Shown here: positions 11,358 through 21,489 of the stretch, piece after piece
Position numbering within the stretch: the stretch's first letter is position 1
Layout of the letters: each line of letters starts with the position of its first letter
NCBI GenBank assembly: GCA_026874595.1
Contig: CM049320.1
Location: 12,961,488-13,025,487 of the forward strand
DNA length: 64,000 nucleotides
Reading direction: 5' to 3'
Source of the DNA: Sipunculus nudus
Taxonomy: Eukaryota > Annelida > Sipuncula > Golfingiida > Sipunculidae
Notes under the pieces: model-generated
What the model saw: only the letters and a program-made list of their open reading frames with translations
The model's database searches: none
What the model was told of the DNA's origin: nothing
Program-made: the position numbers and the translations under genes

Positions 11358-11416
11358 AAGTTCTATATTAGATCGACATCTGCCTCTTGTAAAACCTGCT
11401 TTATATTTGCATGCAC
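11358..11416 (-). pseudogene. EGF-like exon relic 1
   Basis: The minus strand reads ICACKYKAGFTRGRCRS. This keeps the C-x-C...GFT-x-G-x-C signature of a multiple-EGF (MEGF-type) repeat. No complete six- or eight-cysteine domain or flanking splice sites are evident. Matching relics occur at 15,183, 19,478 and 22,418. Confidence 0.5.
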
Positions 11417-11815
11417 AAATTCTAAATTCACTTATGTTAATGATATCTTTTTCCGATCATGAATATATAAGATAAATTAAATGAATGAGAATATCTTTAA
11501 GGTCTAATGATTGTCAAACAACCTTGGTCTAATTTGCCATGAAAATTCATATTAAAATGAAGTAAATCTTCATTTTAAATGTCGTGATATATATTTAAAT
11601 ATTATTATTCCTAATAAGGAATATAGAAAAGTCATGAGGTACATATCAGAAAACATCATTTCAGGCTATCATTCTCGGCTAGACAGATTTTAAACTCGTG
11701 TATAAATGTTAATGGGTTTGCCCTTAGAAATGGGGCAGCCTATCTCACCATATGTAGCATTATCATATTAACATTATCATATCTCACAAATTTAGCATTA
11801 CGGCAAGGATTCTTC

Positions 11816-11816
<1 letters not shown>

Positions 11817-11871
<55 letters not shown>

Positions 11872-11876
11872 TATAT
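11817..11876. repeat. (TA)n microsatellite
   Basis: About 60 bp within the intron downstream of the EGF-A exon. It is shorter in the duplicate (15,985-16,031). Confidence 0.95.
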
Positions 11877-11946
11877 TCAGGATCTTAACATACTTCCTCT
11901 GTGATTCTTGATAAATGGCTGTAACTGGTCATAATAATGCACTTAC

Positions 11947-12093
11947 CATTTGACTCACGTGTCTGACACCGGTCCCCGATGTTACCATCCTTACACTCAC
12001 AGGTGTCGTCCTTCCAGTTGCATCTACTATCATTACAGTTGAACGGGCAGTCACGTTGACAATAATTACCCCACTTCCCGGGCACACATCCTA
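11947..12093 (-). CDS. EGF-like exon A, copy 1
   Basis: This minus-strand exon ends at donor GTAAGT (11,946-11,941). It starts after AG at about 12,094, with an alternative AG nine bases upstream at 12,103. It is phase 1 on both sides, the usual symmetric class of shuffled EGF exons. It encodes one MEGF-type module: CVPGKWGNYCQRDCPFNC, then four more cysteines ending in GDRCQ. Compared with copy 2 at 16,102, seven residues of about 45 differ while all cysteines are kept. In families such as MEGF10/PEAR1/scavenger receptor F this module is extracellular. It is probably part of the ectodomain between the FTP lectin domain and the membrane helix. Confidence 0.75.
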
Positions 12094-12373
12094 TATTTGG
12101 ATCTTGAAAAACAAATGGTGAACTGAAAAGTTATATTTATGCAATAAATAAGGAATATAAATGAGGGTTGTTTTGGATAAACTCTTAGAAATGTAGCATA
12201 AATACCCTTCTTACAACAAATTTAATATATTAAATTACCAATAAAGAACATCCAGTATGCTTAAAGTAGGATTATTCTTAAATAAACCAGATTTCGTACA
12301 AATAAATATCAGATGGTTAAGAGAACGAAATACTATAAATATTTTGCAATTACGTGCCTCTTGTTCCTATCAC

Positions 12374-12558
12374 CTGCACCATGCATACACACAATTTTGT
12401 AATTCCATGAGGGGTCATCCTTCTAATTGTCACGTGACTACCGAGGATTGGCGGCTGAAAAGAGACAGAGTATCCTACTCCATCTCCAACTGTCGTTTTG
12501 TTATTTGTTGCAAAGGAATCATTTCCAACCAGAATTTCAAGAGCCCTGGCTACAGCCT
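12374..12558 (-). CDS. FTP/fucolectin domain, C-terminal exon, copy 1
   Basis: The minus strand opens after acceptor TTTTTATCTACGTAG. It finishes the split codon left by the exon at 12,815, so the domain continues as a fused frame. The sequence has the FTP layout: ALEILVGND, then GYSVSFQPPILGSHVTI, and near the end TKLCVC, typical of the last strand of an F-type lectin. The usual cysteine before Gln-Pro-Pro is Phe here but Cys in copy 2, so a conserved disulfide is probably lost. The donor is uncertain. CAG|GTGATA at 12,374 is the best match but leaves phase 0, which does not fit EGF-A (phase 1). The plus-strand frame covering this place is an antisense shadow. Confidence 0.65.
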
Positions 12559-12814
12559 CTACGTAGATAAAAATAAACAGGAAAGGTCAGTATTTTAATC
12601 TAATAACATCCGGAACAAGTTCTATGCAGGTGTGTTCTTGTACAATTTGTTGACTTAGGAAGTTAAAATCTAAATCTATTGAATTTATTCGAACAAATTT
12701 TAATATATTGACATTCAGTTGTGTTATCATATTATCACATATGAATCGTGATGCATGTACACAACCATATAACATTTATTAAGTTATTTGCATTCATAAT
12801 CTTGAATCACTCAC

Positions 12815-13021
12815 TTCCTCTGTAATTATCTGGAAGTACCAGGTTTACTTTGTGAATAATGTGCAGACCCTGGAGGTCTATGGTTAACCATGGATTAGCC
12901 TCCTCTTCAGTACAGATGTGAAGCAGATGACTACAGTTCCTAATTGGATAAGTAATTCTGCGAGGAGAATAAGAACTTGGCGACCTGCTGCTCATTCGGA
13001 CGGGTTTGCCGGTTGATATAT
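12815..13021 (-). CDS. FTP/fucolectin domain, N-terminal exon, copy 1
   Basis: A 207-nt minus-strand exon lies between acceptor TTAATGTACAG and donor GTGAGT, phase 1 on both sides. It opens with STGKPVRMSSRS, the N-terminal strand typical of F-type lectin/FTP domains (eel fucolectin, tachylectin-4, pentraxin-1). It then has HICTEEEANPWLTIDL and HKVNLVLPDNY. This matches the family pattern C-x-H-T-x3-NPWW-x-VDL...V.(I/L).(N/P)R. Residues 8-24 after the Met differ strongly from copy 2, although the rest is nearly identical. Known members bind fucose and act in innate recognition. Binding here is not shown, because the usual HxR(G/Q) signature is not obvious. Confidence 0.8.
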
Positions 13022-13259
13022 CTGTACATTAATAAAGCATATGAATTTTCATGTAAAGTGCCATTCAATGTGCGAATTCATTTTATTTATGCAACACTTA
13101 ATATTACATTTTTTGGGGACTAATCGACCAGAAGGAATTCAAGCATTTTGATTGTTTTAGTAGAAAGAATGCAATAACATTAAAAAAAATCAACGTATAT
13201 AAAAGCAAACATATACCACAACGGATACATGTGAACTTATATATATAAATTTTAACTTT

Positions 13260-14110
13260 TATTCATTATTTATATATATGTGTATTAGTTTGTTATTATC
13301 ATCATTGTCATCTACCAATACCCATGGTCCTGCTGTTACAAAGGGAATAATAATACAGTTCAGAGCATTAGTTATAATAAAAACTACATTTAGTATTTTC
13401 ACATTTGGAATAAATTTATGATCAAGTACTGGATAAACAGAATGTAAAGTTGAGCAAATTTTAAATATATCATTAACAGAAGCATAGCCTGCTATGCAGA
13501 GGGTGTTTCTGATTAAGATAATTAAAGGTTTTAAGTGCGCAATCATACATTTTCATATGTATATCACTTCAATTCAATTTTACCTGTTTTTATATGAAGT
13601 TTTTCATACCCAAAGAATTGGTATTCAGAGAAATTTATAACAAACAAAACACGAATAAAATACATTGGACAATTTGGACGTTTTTTAGGAATTGTTGGTT
13701 TTTTTGTGACAGTCTAAATAATTCATTCCGATGTGCATCGTATTCTTCTGGGCTGAATAATTTACTCGAACCTGTTATAACATTTATAAACGTCCTATGT
13801 TTTACATTTGGAGCTGGATGCACAATGGGATACCACGCTCTCATTGGTCTGATTACAATTATTTGCTATATGTGCACCCTGGTAAAAAAAATACAAAGTA
13901 GCAGTTGTACTCGAGGAGATCTGGGACGTCTGCAGTGAATAACCCCTGCTTGAGGAGAGTAACAGGGGGAAGCAAATATCAAAAGAAATGGGTTAAAATG
14001 TATAATTGTAAGTTGGATTTAGGAAATATATCATATGTGGCTGAATTCATATTTTACTGAGTTACCTTATTTCACCCGAAAGTGTTGGTAATGTATATAT
14101 GCATTTTACT
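13260..14110. other. Intron or inter-exon sequence, conserved between copies
   Basis: It is nearly identical to 17,405-18,250 and more distantly similar to 25,030-25,560. The short frames here are copied with it but show no domain. I treat it as the intron upstream of the FTP exons. Confidence 0.55.
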
Positions 14111-14119
14111 AAAATCCCT

Positions 14120-14215
14120 CACACTGAGGGCTTGTCATATGTTGATTCTTTTGCCACATGTTGATCCTGTCTGTGATGCTGTAATGCTAAATAAGCCTAG
14201 CGGGCAAGACGGTTT
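14120..14215 (-). pseudogene. Decayed signal-peptide exon, copy 1
   Basis: The minus strand here aligns with the intact signal-peptide exon at 25,525-25,603 (shared ggctta.tta.cat.acagcatcacag). It lacks the start codon in frame and has a stop in the hydrophobic core. The same relic lies at 18,260-18,345. Each FTP exon pair therefore once had its own first exon. Confidence 0.55.
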
Positions 14216-14422
14216 TTAGCCTGACCATATTTACCCCCCCCCCCCGGGCATTGCGTTATTGTTTTTTTTATTGATTAGTAACATATTATTGTATTTAATG
14301 CGTCTATGTGTAACCAAATTTGTATGATATAAATATATGGTATCTCTTCCATTTATACCTGTTATTCAAAATGCTGCAGTTGAAATGCATTCGTATATAA
14401 TAACAATGAAACTTATTCACAC

Positions 14423-14557
14423 CACGTATCTGACACCGGTCCATTCTGGACATCCCTTCACACCGACAAGTCCCTTCCTCCCTGCTGCATTCCGAGCCTT
14501 TACAGTTGAACGAGCAATGGTACTGACAAAAAACACCCCACTTTCCCGGCCTACATT
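14423..14557 (-). CDS. EGF-like exon B, copy 1
   Basis: A 135-nt minus-strand exon lies between acceptor CCCCATATAG and donor GTGTGA (weak), symmetric phase 1. It encodes CRPGKWGVFCQYHCSFNC, then GSECSREEGTCRC and DRCQ: eight cysteines in MEGF/laminin-like spacing. It is homologous to exon A. The copy at 18,548 differs by five residues, with all cysteines kept. Confidence 0.7.
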
Positions 14558-14746
14558 CTATATGGGGATATGATAAAATGAATATTAAATTATCACAGTG
14601 AATATAAAAAAGGCACAAATACGATATAAAAGTAAAGATTTCAATCTGACGAGAAATGAGTAACCAATTAAATTGTTAACCGTCAAATGGAAGAATCGAC
14701 CAGATGAGACCCAAATGACACCTCCTCCATTGTAGTACATTCTTAC

Positions 14747-14850
14747 CCACGCATGTAACGTTGGTTTCTTCAGAGAGACCTCCGTGACAATTTGGAGAAC
14801 ACCTCTCCTGACATTTCATAGAAAACCATCCAGGTTTACAGCTGCATGTG
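14747..14850 (-). pseudogene. EGF-like exon C, truncated at the duplication junction
   Basis: Only the 3' half of exon C is present here. The donor GTAAGA is intact, but the 5' half and acceptor were lost at the duplication breakpoint near 14,850. One cysteine of the remaining part (CLC in the intact exon at 18,884) is Ser here. It therefore cannot encode a whole module and is probably skipped or dead. Confidence 0.75.
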
Positions 14851-14989
14851 GTCTAATAACGGACGGTTGGTGTTGACTATGACTGAGTACGTCAACGCAT
14901 AATTACATAATTACATCAACCATCAGTTAACAGATCACTTGTAATGGCGATAGCATTAAACACGTGTAATTTGCAACTTTTCATTTCCG

Positions 14990-14993
<4 letters not shown>

Positions 14994-15065
<72 letters not shown>
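14994..15065. repeat. (TA)n microsatellite
   Basis: About 72 bp. It is the counterpart of 11,197-11,246, expanded. Confidence 0.95.
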
Positions 15066-15067
<2 letters not shown>

Positions 15068-15182
15068 AGGCCTTAGTCGCAGGGAAAAAGATCAGGGGTA
15101 AGTCCTAATGTTTACAAACAGTACCCTCCTTCAAACAGATCACGAGTAAAGGTCATGGATCAGAAGTATAAAGTTCTATATT

Positions 15183-15236
15183 AGATCGACCTCTGCCTCT
15201 TGTATAACCTGCCTTACATCTGCATGCACAAATTCT
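15183..15236 (-). pseudogene. EGF-like exon relic 2
   Basis: Minus strand reads ICACRCKAGYTRGRGRS. It is the duplicate of relic 1, with the final Cys changed to Gly. Confidence 0.5.
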
Positions 15237-15395
15237 AAATTCACTTATGTTAATGATATCTTTTTCCGATCATGAATATATAAGATAAATTAAATGAATT
15301 AGAATATCGTTTAAGGTCTAATGATTGTCAAACAACCTTGGTCTAATTTGCCATGAAAATTCATATTAAAATGAACAAAATCTCCATTTTAAATA

Positions 15396-15748
15396 AAGCA
15401 AATATAGCTGGTATGAAGTGACATACATTTAAATTCACGTCTCTCATTATTTGGTTCTCATAACTTATTGTTATGCTTGGATTAATGATATTATAAGTAT
15501 AAATAAATACTGGTATACATTTTTTCCTTTAAATAGTGAACTCTTTTTTGTGAAATGTACGCTTTTCGGAGGTTTTTTTTCTAAGACTTACATATAAAAT
15601 CGCCCAAGGGCTCTCAAGTTGTTTTGACCTTTATATATACCACTTTTAGATCATTCCTTGATCACATTATGCTCAACAATGATTCGAAATTGTGAGCAGA
15701 CGTTATAATAGTAATAATGAAAATACTAAAAAAATTATAATTAATATA
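15396..15748. other. Copy-specific insertion (or deletion in copy 1)
   Basis: About 350 bp present only in the second duplication copy. It is AT-rich, with no inverted ends or coding potential recognised. Flanking sequence matches 11,560-11,580 on both sides. Confidence 0.6.
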
Positions 15749-15982
15749 AATGTCGTGATACATATTTAAATATTTGACTAATAAGGAATATAGGAAAGTC
15801 ATGAGGTACATATCAGAAAACATCATTATAGGCTATCATTCTCGGCTAGACAGATTTTAAACTCGTGTATGAATGTTAATGGGTTTGCCCTTAGAAATGG
15901 GCCAGCCTATCTCACCATATGTAGCATTATCATATTAACATTATCATATCTCACAAATTTAGCATTAAGGCAAGGATTCTTC

Positions 15983-15984
<2 letters not shown>

Positions 15985-16031
<47 letters not shown>
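15985..16031. repeat. (TA)n microsatellite
   Basis: Counterpart of 11,817-11,876. Confidence 0.95.
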
Positions 16032-16101
16032 TCAGGATCTTAACATACTTCCTCTGCGATACTTGATTAATGGTTGTAACTGGTCATAATAATGCACGTA
16101 C

Positions 16102-16248
16102 CCTTTGACTCACGTGTCTGACACCGGTCCCCGATGTTACCGTCCTTACACACACAGGTGTCGTCCTCCCAGTTGCATCTCCTATCATCACAGTTGGACG
16201 GGCAGACACGTTGACAATAATTACCCCACTTCCCGGGCACACATCCTA
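16102..16248 (-). CDS. EGF-like exon A, copy 2
   Basis: Same structure as 11,947-12,093, with all cysteines kept. The donor is GTACGT instead of GTAAGT, a weaker match. The module reads CVPGKWGNYCQRVCPSNC, then ends GDRCQTRES. Seven of about 45 residues differ from copy 1, nearly all non-conservative. The 5' end is uncertain by nine bases (16,248 or 16,257). No stop or frameshift is present, so this copy remains coding-competent. Confidence 0.72.
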
Positions 16249-16517
16249 TATTTGGATCTTGTAAAACAAATGGTTATATTTATGTATATTAATAAGGAAT
16301 ATAAATGAGGGTTGTTTTAGATAAACTCTTAGAAATGTAACATAAATACCCTTCTTACAACAAATTTGATATATTAAATTACCAATAAAGAACATCAAGT
16401 ATGCTTAAAGTAGGATTATTCTTAAATAAACCGGATTTCGAACAAATAAATATCAGATTGTTAAGAGAAAGAAATACTATTGATATTTTGCAATTACGTG
16501 CCTCTTGTTCCTATCAC

Positions 16518-16702
16518 CTGCACCATGCATACACACAATTTTGTAATTCCATGAGGGGTGATCCTTCTGATTGTCACGTGACTACCGAGGATTGGTGGCT
16601 GACAAGAGACAGAGTATCCTACTCCAATTCCAACTGTCGTTTTGTTATTTGTTGCAAAGGAATCATTTCCAACCAGAATTTCAAGAGCCCTAGCTACAGC
16701 CT
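16518..16702 (-). CDS. FTP/fucolectin domain, C-terminal exon, copy 2
   Basis: Duplicate of 12,374-12,558, open throughout on the minus strand. It keeps the cysteine of the family pattern (GYSVSCQPPILGSHVTI) where copy 1 has Phe, so it is the more orthodox copy. It continues the split codon from the exon at 16,961. The donor (CAG|GTGATA) has the same phase problem as copy 1. Confidence 0.65.
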
Positions 16703-16960
16703 CTACGTAGATAAAAATAAACAGGAAAGGTCAGTATTTTAATCTAATAACATCCGGAACAAGTTCTATGCAGGTGTGTTCTTGTACAAATAGTTGACTG
16801 AAGAAGTTAAAAACTAAATCTATTGAAATTTATTCGAACAAATTTTAATACTATTGACATTCAGTTGTGTTATCATATTATCACATATGAATCGTGATGC
16901 ATGTACACAACCATATAACATTTATTAAGTTATTTGCATTCATAATCTTGAATCACTCAC

Positions 16961-17167
16961 TTTCTCTGTAATTATCTGGAAGGACCAGGTTTACTTCGTG
17001 AATAATGTGCAGACCCTGGAGGTCTATGGTTAACCATGGATTAGCCTCCTCTTCAGTACAGATGTGAAGAATAGGATCACATTCCCTAATTTGGTCAGTG
17101 ATTCTGCGAGGTAAATAATAGCTTGGCGACCTGCTGCTCATTCGGACGGGTTTGTCGGTTGATATAT
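16961..17167 (-). CDS. FTP/fucolectin domain, N-terminal exon, copy 2
   Basis: 207 nt, phase 1 on both sides, acceptor TTAATGTACAG and donor GTGAGT, as in copy 1. The core TEEEANPWLTIDLQGLHII is the same as copy 1. The preceding stretch is YYLPRRITDQIRECDPI, where copy 1 has SYSPRRITYPIRNCSHL. In FTP lectins this stretch lies in the loops before the conserved Cys-His-Thr, next to the sugar site. The difference may therefore change ligand choice (inference). Confidence 0.8.
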
Positions 17168-18259
17168 CTGTACATTAATAAAGCATATGAATTTTCATGT
17201 AAAGTGCCATTCAATGTGCGAATTCATTTTATTTATGCAACACTTAATATTACATTTTTTGGGACAAATCGACCCGAAGGAATACAAGCATTTTGATTGT
17301 TTCAGTAGAAAGAATGCAATAACATTAAAAAAATCAACGTATATAAAAGCAAACATATATCACAACGGATACATGTGAACTTATATATATAAATTTTAAC
17401 TTTTATTCGTTATTTATATATATATGTATATTAGTTTGTTATTATCATCATTGTCATCTACCAATACCCATGGTCCTGCTGTTACAAAGGGAATAATAAT
17501 ACAGTTCAGAGCATTAGTTATAATAAAAACTACATTTAGTATTTTCACATTTGGAATAAATTTATGATCAAGTACTGGATAAGCAGAATGTAAAGTTGAG
17601 CAAATTTTAAATATATCATTAACAGAAGCATAGCCTGCTATGCAGAGGGTGTTTCTGATTAAGATAAATAAAGGTTTTAAGTGCGCAATCATACATTTTC
17701 ATATGTATATCACTTCAATTCAATTTTACCTGTTTTTATATAAAGTTTTTCATACCCAAAGAATTGGTATTCAGAGAAATTTATAACAAACAAAACACGA
17801 ATAAAATACATTGGACAATCTGGACTTTTTTAGGAATTGTTGTTTTTTTTGTGACAGTCTAAATAATTCATTCCGATGTGCATCGTATTCTTCTGGGCTG
17901 AATAATTTACTCGAACCTGTTATAACATTTATAAACGTCCTGTGTTTTACATTTGGAGCTGGATGCACAATGGGATACCACGCTCTCATTGGTCTGATTA
18001 CAATTATTTGCTATATGTGCACCCTGGTAAAAAAAAAAAAAAACAAAGTAGCAGTTGTACTCGAGGAGATCTGCAGGGAATAACCCCTGCTTGAGGAGAA
18101 TAACGGGGGAAGCAAATATCAAAGGAAATTGGTTAAAATGTATAATTGTAAGTTGGATTTAGGAAATATATCATATGTGGCTGAATTCATTTTTTACTGA
18201 GTTACCTTATTTTACCCGAACGTGTTAGTAATGTATATATGCATTTTACTAAAATCCCT

Positions 18260-18345
18260 CACACTGAGGGCTTGTCACATGTTGATTCTTTTGCCACATG
18301 TTGATCCTGACTGTGATGCTAAATAAGCCTAGCGGGCAAGACGGT
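18260..18345 (-). pseudogene. Decayed signal-peptide exon, copy 2
   Basis: Duplicate of the relic at 14,120-14,215, with a small deletion. It lacks a usable start and hydrophobic core. Confidence 0.5.
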
Positions 18346-18547
18346 TTTTAGCCTGACCATATTTATCCCCAAGGGCATTGCTTTATTGTTTTTTATTGAT
18401 TAGTAACATATTATTGTATATAATGCGTCTATGTGTAACCAAATTTGTATGATATAAATAAATTGTATCTCTTCCATGTATACCTGCTATACAAAATGCT
18501 GCAGTTGAAATGCATTCGTATATAATAACTATGAAACTTATTCACAC

Positions 18548-18682
18548 CACGTATCTGACACCGGTCCATTCTGGACATCCCTTCACACCGACAAGTCCCT
18601 TCCTTCCTGCTGCATTCCGAGTCTTTACAGTTGAACGAGCAGTTGTACTGACAAAAAGCACCCCACTTTCCCGGCCCACATT
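18548..18682 (-). CDS. EGF-like exon B, copy 2
   Basis: 135-nt symmetric phase-1 exon like 14,423-14,557. It reads CGPGKWGAFCQYNCSFNC and onward to DRCQ, with eight cysteines intact. It is the nearest downstream partner of the intact exon C at 18,884 and shares its phase. Confidence 0.72.
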
Positions 18683-18883
18683 CTATATGTAGATATGATA
18701 AAATGAATATTAAATTATTATTATTATTAATTTTATGAATATAAAAAAGGCACAAATACGATATAAAAGTAAAGATTTCAATCTGACGAGAAATGAGTAA
18801 CCAATTAAATTGTTAACCATCAAATGGAAGAATCGACCAGATGAGACCCAAATGACACCTCCTCCATTGTAGTACATTCTTAC

Positions 18884-19069
18884 CCACGCATGTACCGATG
18901 GTTTCTTCACAGAGACCTCCGTGACAATTAGGAGAACACCTCTCCTGACATTTCAGAGAAAACCATCCAGGTTTACAGCTGCATGCACCGCTGATAGGAT
19001 CACAAGTATCAAAGCAGCCCTCAGAACAGGTAGTGCTACAGTGTGGACCATATCTACCCTCTGGGTACC
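18884..19069 (-). CDS. EGF-like exon C, intact (1.5 modules)
   Basis: A 186-nt minus-strand exon lies between acceptor GTTATACCAG and donor GTAAGA, phase 1 on both sides. It reads YPEGRYGPHCSTTCSEGC, then FDTCDPISGACSCKPGW, then LKCQERCSPNCHGGLC. The pattern G(R/K)(Y/W)G..C...C is that of MEGF/PEAR1/scavenger receptor F modules. Its duplicate at 14,747 is cut in half. It is the most 5' EGF exon found on this strand before the signal-peptide exon at 25.6 kb. Confidence 0.8.
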
Positions 19070-19477
19070 CTGGTATAACATTTATATTATATTGTTAAAT
19101 CTACAGTATATGTGAACGTTTACGGCGTTTAGAGTGCTTAAAATATCGAACGTGCCGCTTCATATCATGTGTTGTACGACATTAAATCAATTCGGTGTAA
19201 TTATATTGTTTGAACATTTTCTTTTTAATTTATTTCATTGTATTATTAATCAGAATAAATCTACAGAACAGCAGTCTGAAAACATAGGTTAATAAAACTG
19301 GATACAACTGCCTTAAAAACAATGTCATCAACATGATAAAGGTATTGCAAGAAGCATCTGTTTATCTAATACGTCCATTACAGAAGTCACTTCTGCATAG
19401 AAAGATGTTTATAGGTTTCCATTATTTTTCACATGCTTCTTTAAACAATCATAAGTATGGGTTATAGATCAGATGTA

Positions 19478-19595
19478 TAAATTTGTATACCAGACTGACC
19501 CCTCCCTCTTGTATAACCCGCATTACATCTGCATTGTCCGATTGTACTATCACATATTTTTATGGACCGTATCTACCCGCTGGGCATCCTGATAT
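19478..19595 (-). pseudogene. EGF-like exon relic 3, internally deleted
   Basis: The minus strand begins like exon C (AG, then GCPAGRYGP) and hits a stop. It resumes in another frame with CDSTIGQCRCNAGYTRGRG. The middle of the module is missing. It is clearly an EGF exon that has lost function. Confidence 0.65.
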
Positions 19596-20114
19596 TAAAC
19601 ATTTATTTCTAATATATTTTTAAACGCATCGTATATTTAAAAAAAATACGACATAGAGACTGACCCAATATATCGAACGTGCTGCTTAATGTTATGTGTT
19701 GTAGCAAACAAAATCAGTTTTGTGTAAATATGTTTCTTGGAATGTTTCTTCTTCGTTTATTTCATTGTATTATTATTCCATTTAAATCCACATGACAGAA
19801 ATATGAAAACATAGGATAATAAAACTAATTTCTACCAACCGTTATCAAAACATTAAATGAAAAGGTATGCATTTAACTTATTGTTATGTTTGGATTATCG
19901 GTTATAGGATTGGAAGCATCGGTAGCCCTTTAGTACGGGTCTTCACCCCATTTGATTAATGGTGAGCATGCTTGATAGGACCGATTCTGGGTTCTTCTTC
20001 CATGATTTATGATTATTCTGACCAGATACATGGGGGGGGGGGGGGGGTAGTGGCATAGACTCGGGGTGGATATTGTCATAAAACCTAAATATATACATAG
20101 TGCTTGTCAGCTAT

Positions 20115-20290
20115 GTAATGCGCACGGTACGCTGGCTCCGCCTGTTGGGACTTTGTGTGCTTAAACCGCGAATCAGGTGTCCTATGTGACGTAGTCGATC
20201 TGTGAGTTGTGTTGTGCACCAAGATGGCTTCCGCTCCGTGATTAAATGTGTTCTCGTCCATTTTACTCTTCCTGTTTGGTTAAAGATGAA
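20115..20290. repeat. Dispersed repeat R3, copy 2
   Basis: Matches 9,935-10,110. Confidence 0.65.
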
Positions 20291-20420
20291 ACTAATCACA
20301 TGACATAATGACTGCGCAGATGCGCATGCCACAAGCTCATTATATTAACGTTTTCAATGCCTTGCATTTGCTGATTGAACCCGGGACGGTCATTTGGCCT
20401 AGCTACAATGAGCTTAGCCC

Positions 20421-20980
20421 GTTTTAATCGGACTCAATATTATTAGGCCCTGCCATATATTGAACCCGACAGCTATACAGTGAGAGTTTCTACAATAGAC
20501 GCCTCAGACTACACACCACCCAATACCCGTGTAACCAGGTTCAAAAGGTGTTTATTGCCCGTGCCAGCGCGTCACTCATGAGACCTCGGCCCGTTGAAAC
20601 AAAATGTAACAAAATTCTTGCTGTCAATCACTCGAGTCAGCGAGGCTCCCAGTGAAGTTTTCAAGTGCGCCCATTCGACTGTTCTTCTCTGTCACTACTA
20701 AAATCGCTGACATGCCTCTGGTAAAAAGGTCATTAAATGTTCAAAAATGATTATCCAGGTTTAATTTTAGTTGCTATAAAAACCAAAAAATACATACTTA
20801 TTGGTTTTAAAATGATATAATCATCTGTCTTGATGTTTGGCAGTAAACAGGCAGTAAAAGAAGATGCAACGGATCCGTTGGATGTTCCGTGGCTAACATT
20901 GTAGAGACTCTCACTGTATGGCTATCGGACTCAATATATGGCAGGGCCTTCTAATATTGAGTCCGATTAAATCGGGCTAC
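20421..20980. mobile_element. Inverted-repeat (MITE/foldback) element, about 0.56 kb
   Basis: About 75 bp at 20,424-20,500 (taatcggactcaatatt...gccctgccatatattga...cagtgagag) recur inverted at 20,898-20,975. Similarity is roughly 90%. The match fades outward over another 20-30 bp on each side. The interior of about 400 bp has no coding capacity. It lacks an obvious target-site duplication, so the class is undetermined. Confidence 0.8.
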
Positions 20981-20989
20981 ACCGAGTTA

Positions 20990-21170
20990 TGTCGAGCTAC
21001 AGGCAGTTCGCCGAGCTTCAGACCTGAACGCCTTGCGACATGAATTATGATGGATTACGCCGAGCTTCAGGCAGTTTTTTAACAGGGGGCGTACCTGGCA
21101 CAAAGCTGACCGCAGAGCAACATGGATTATGATAGATTATGCCGAGCTACAGCAGTTTTTAAAAAGGGAC
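20990..21170. repeat. Imperfect tandem repeat next to the inverted-repeat element
   Basis: The phrase 'gccgagct(t/a)cag.cag' plus 'catg.attatgat.gattac/tgccgagct' recurs at about 100-bp spacing, two to three times. Confidence 0.55.
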
Positions 21171-21489
21171 GTATTTGTATTTAAACAGCTTAGTGAAACC
21201 GATGTAGGGCAAAATTTTGATTTAAGCTATAGAAGCATTTAATCGAAACTGCAAACTTGCATAACTGCACACAAAAATCCATACATATCTAACTACACGG
21301 AACATTTACAATGACAAAGTTTAAATATAAAAGTTTTATTTCCCATGTAAAGATATTAATTTATATACAGATATATACTTCATTGCACAAAGTATGTCCT
21401 TATATTCTTTAATTAAATCTAAAAATTCATAAAACTAAAAGTTAAAGACTGACCGCTCGTGGATTGCTATTAAAAAATACAAACTTTGA

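Larger units (their letters stand above)
11050..14850. repeat. Tandem segmental duplication, copy 1 (FTP/EGF exon set)
   Basis: This segment is repeated directly at 14,851-18,987. The junction is readable. The sequence cagctgcatg of an EGF exon at about 14,840-14,850 is followed by tggtct(a/g)ataacgg, which is the sequence starting at 11,051. The un-duplicated right flank at 18,985 continues the EGF exon instead. The first and second copies share an atg at the breakpoint. The copies differ by an extra stretch of about 350-370 bp (15,396-15,748) present only in copy 2. Confidence 0.9.
14851..18987. repeat. Tandem segmental duplication, copy 2 (FTP/EGF exon set)
   Basis: Direct copy of 11,050-14,850, offset 3.80 kb at the left edge and 4.14 kb over the exons. 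It has an extra segment of about 350-370 bp at 15,396-15,748 and longer TA tracts. Its right edge joins the intact half of exon C at 18,987. Confidence 0.9.

Noticed and set aside
12257-12598. Plus-strand 113-codon frame, duplicated at 16,401-16,742
   Set aside because: Its conservation reflects the antisense FTP C-terminal exon. The minus-strand translation fits the F-type lectin pattern and has a good acceptor.
13259-13938. Minus- and plus-strand frames of about 70-114 codons repeated at 17.4-18.1 kb
   Set aside because: They are conserved only because the whole 4-kb segment is a recent duplicate. Frames on both strands are open in the same place and show no domain. The older copy at 25.1-25.5 kb does not keep them.
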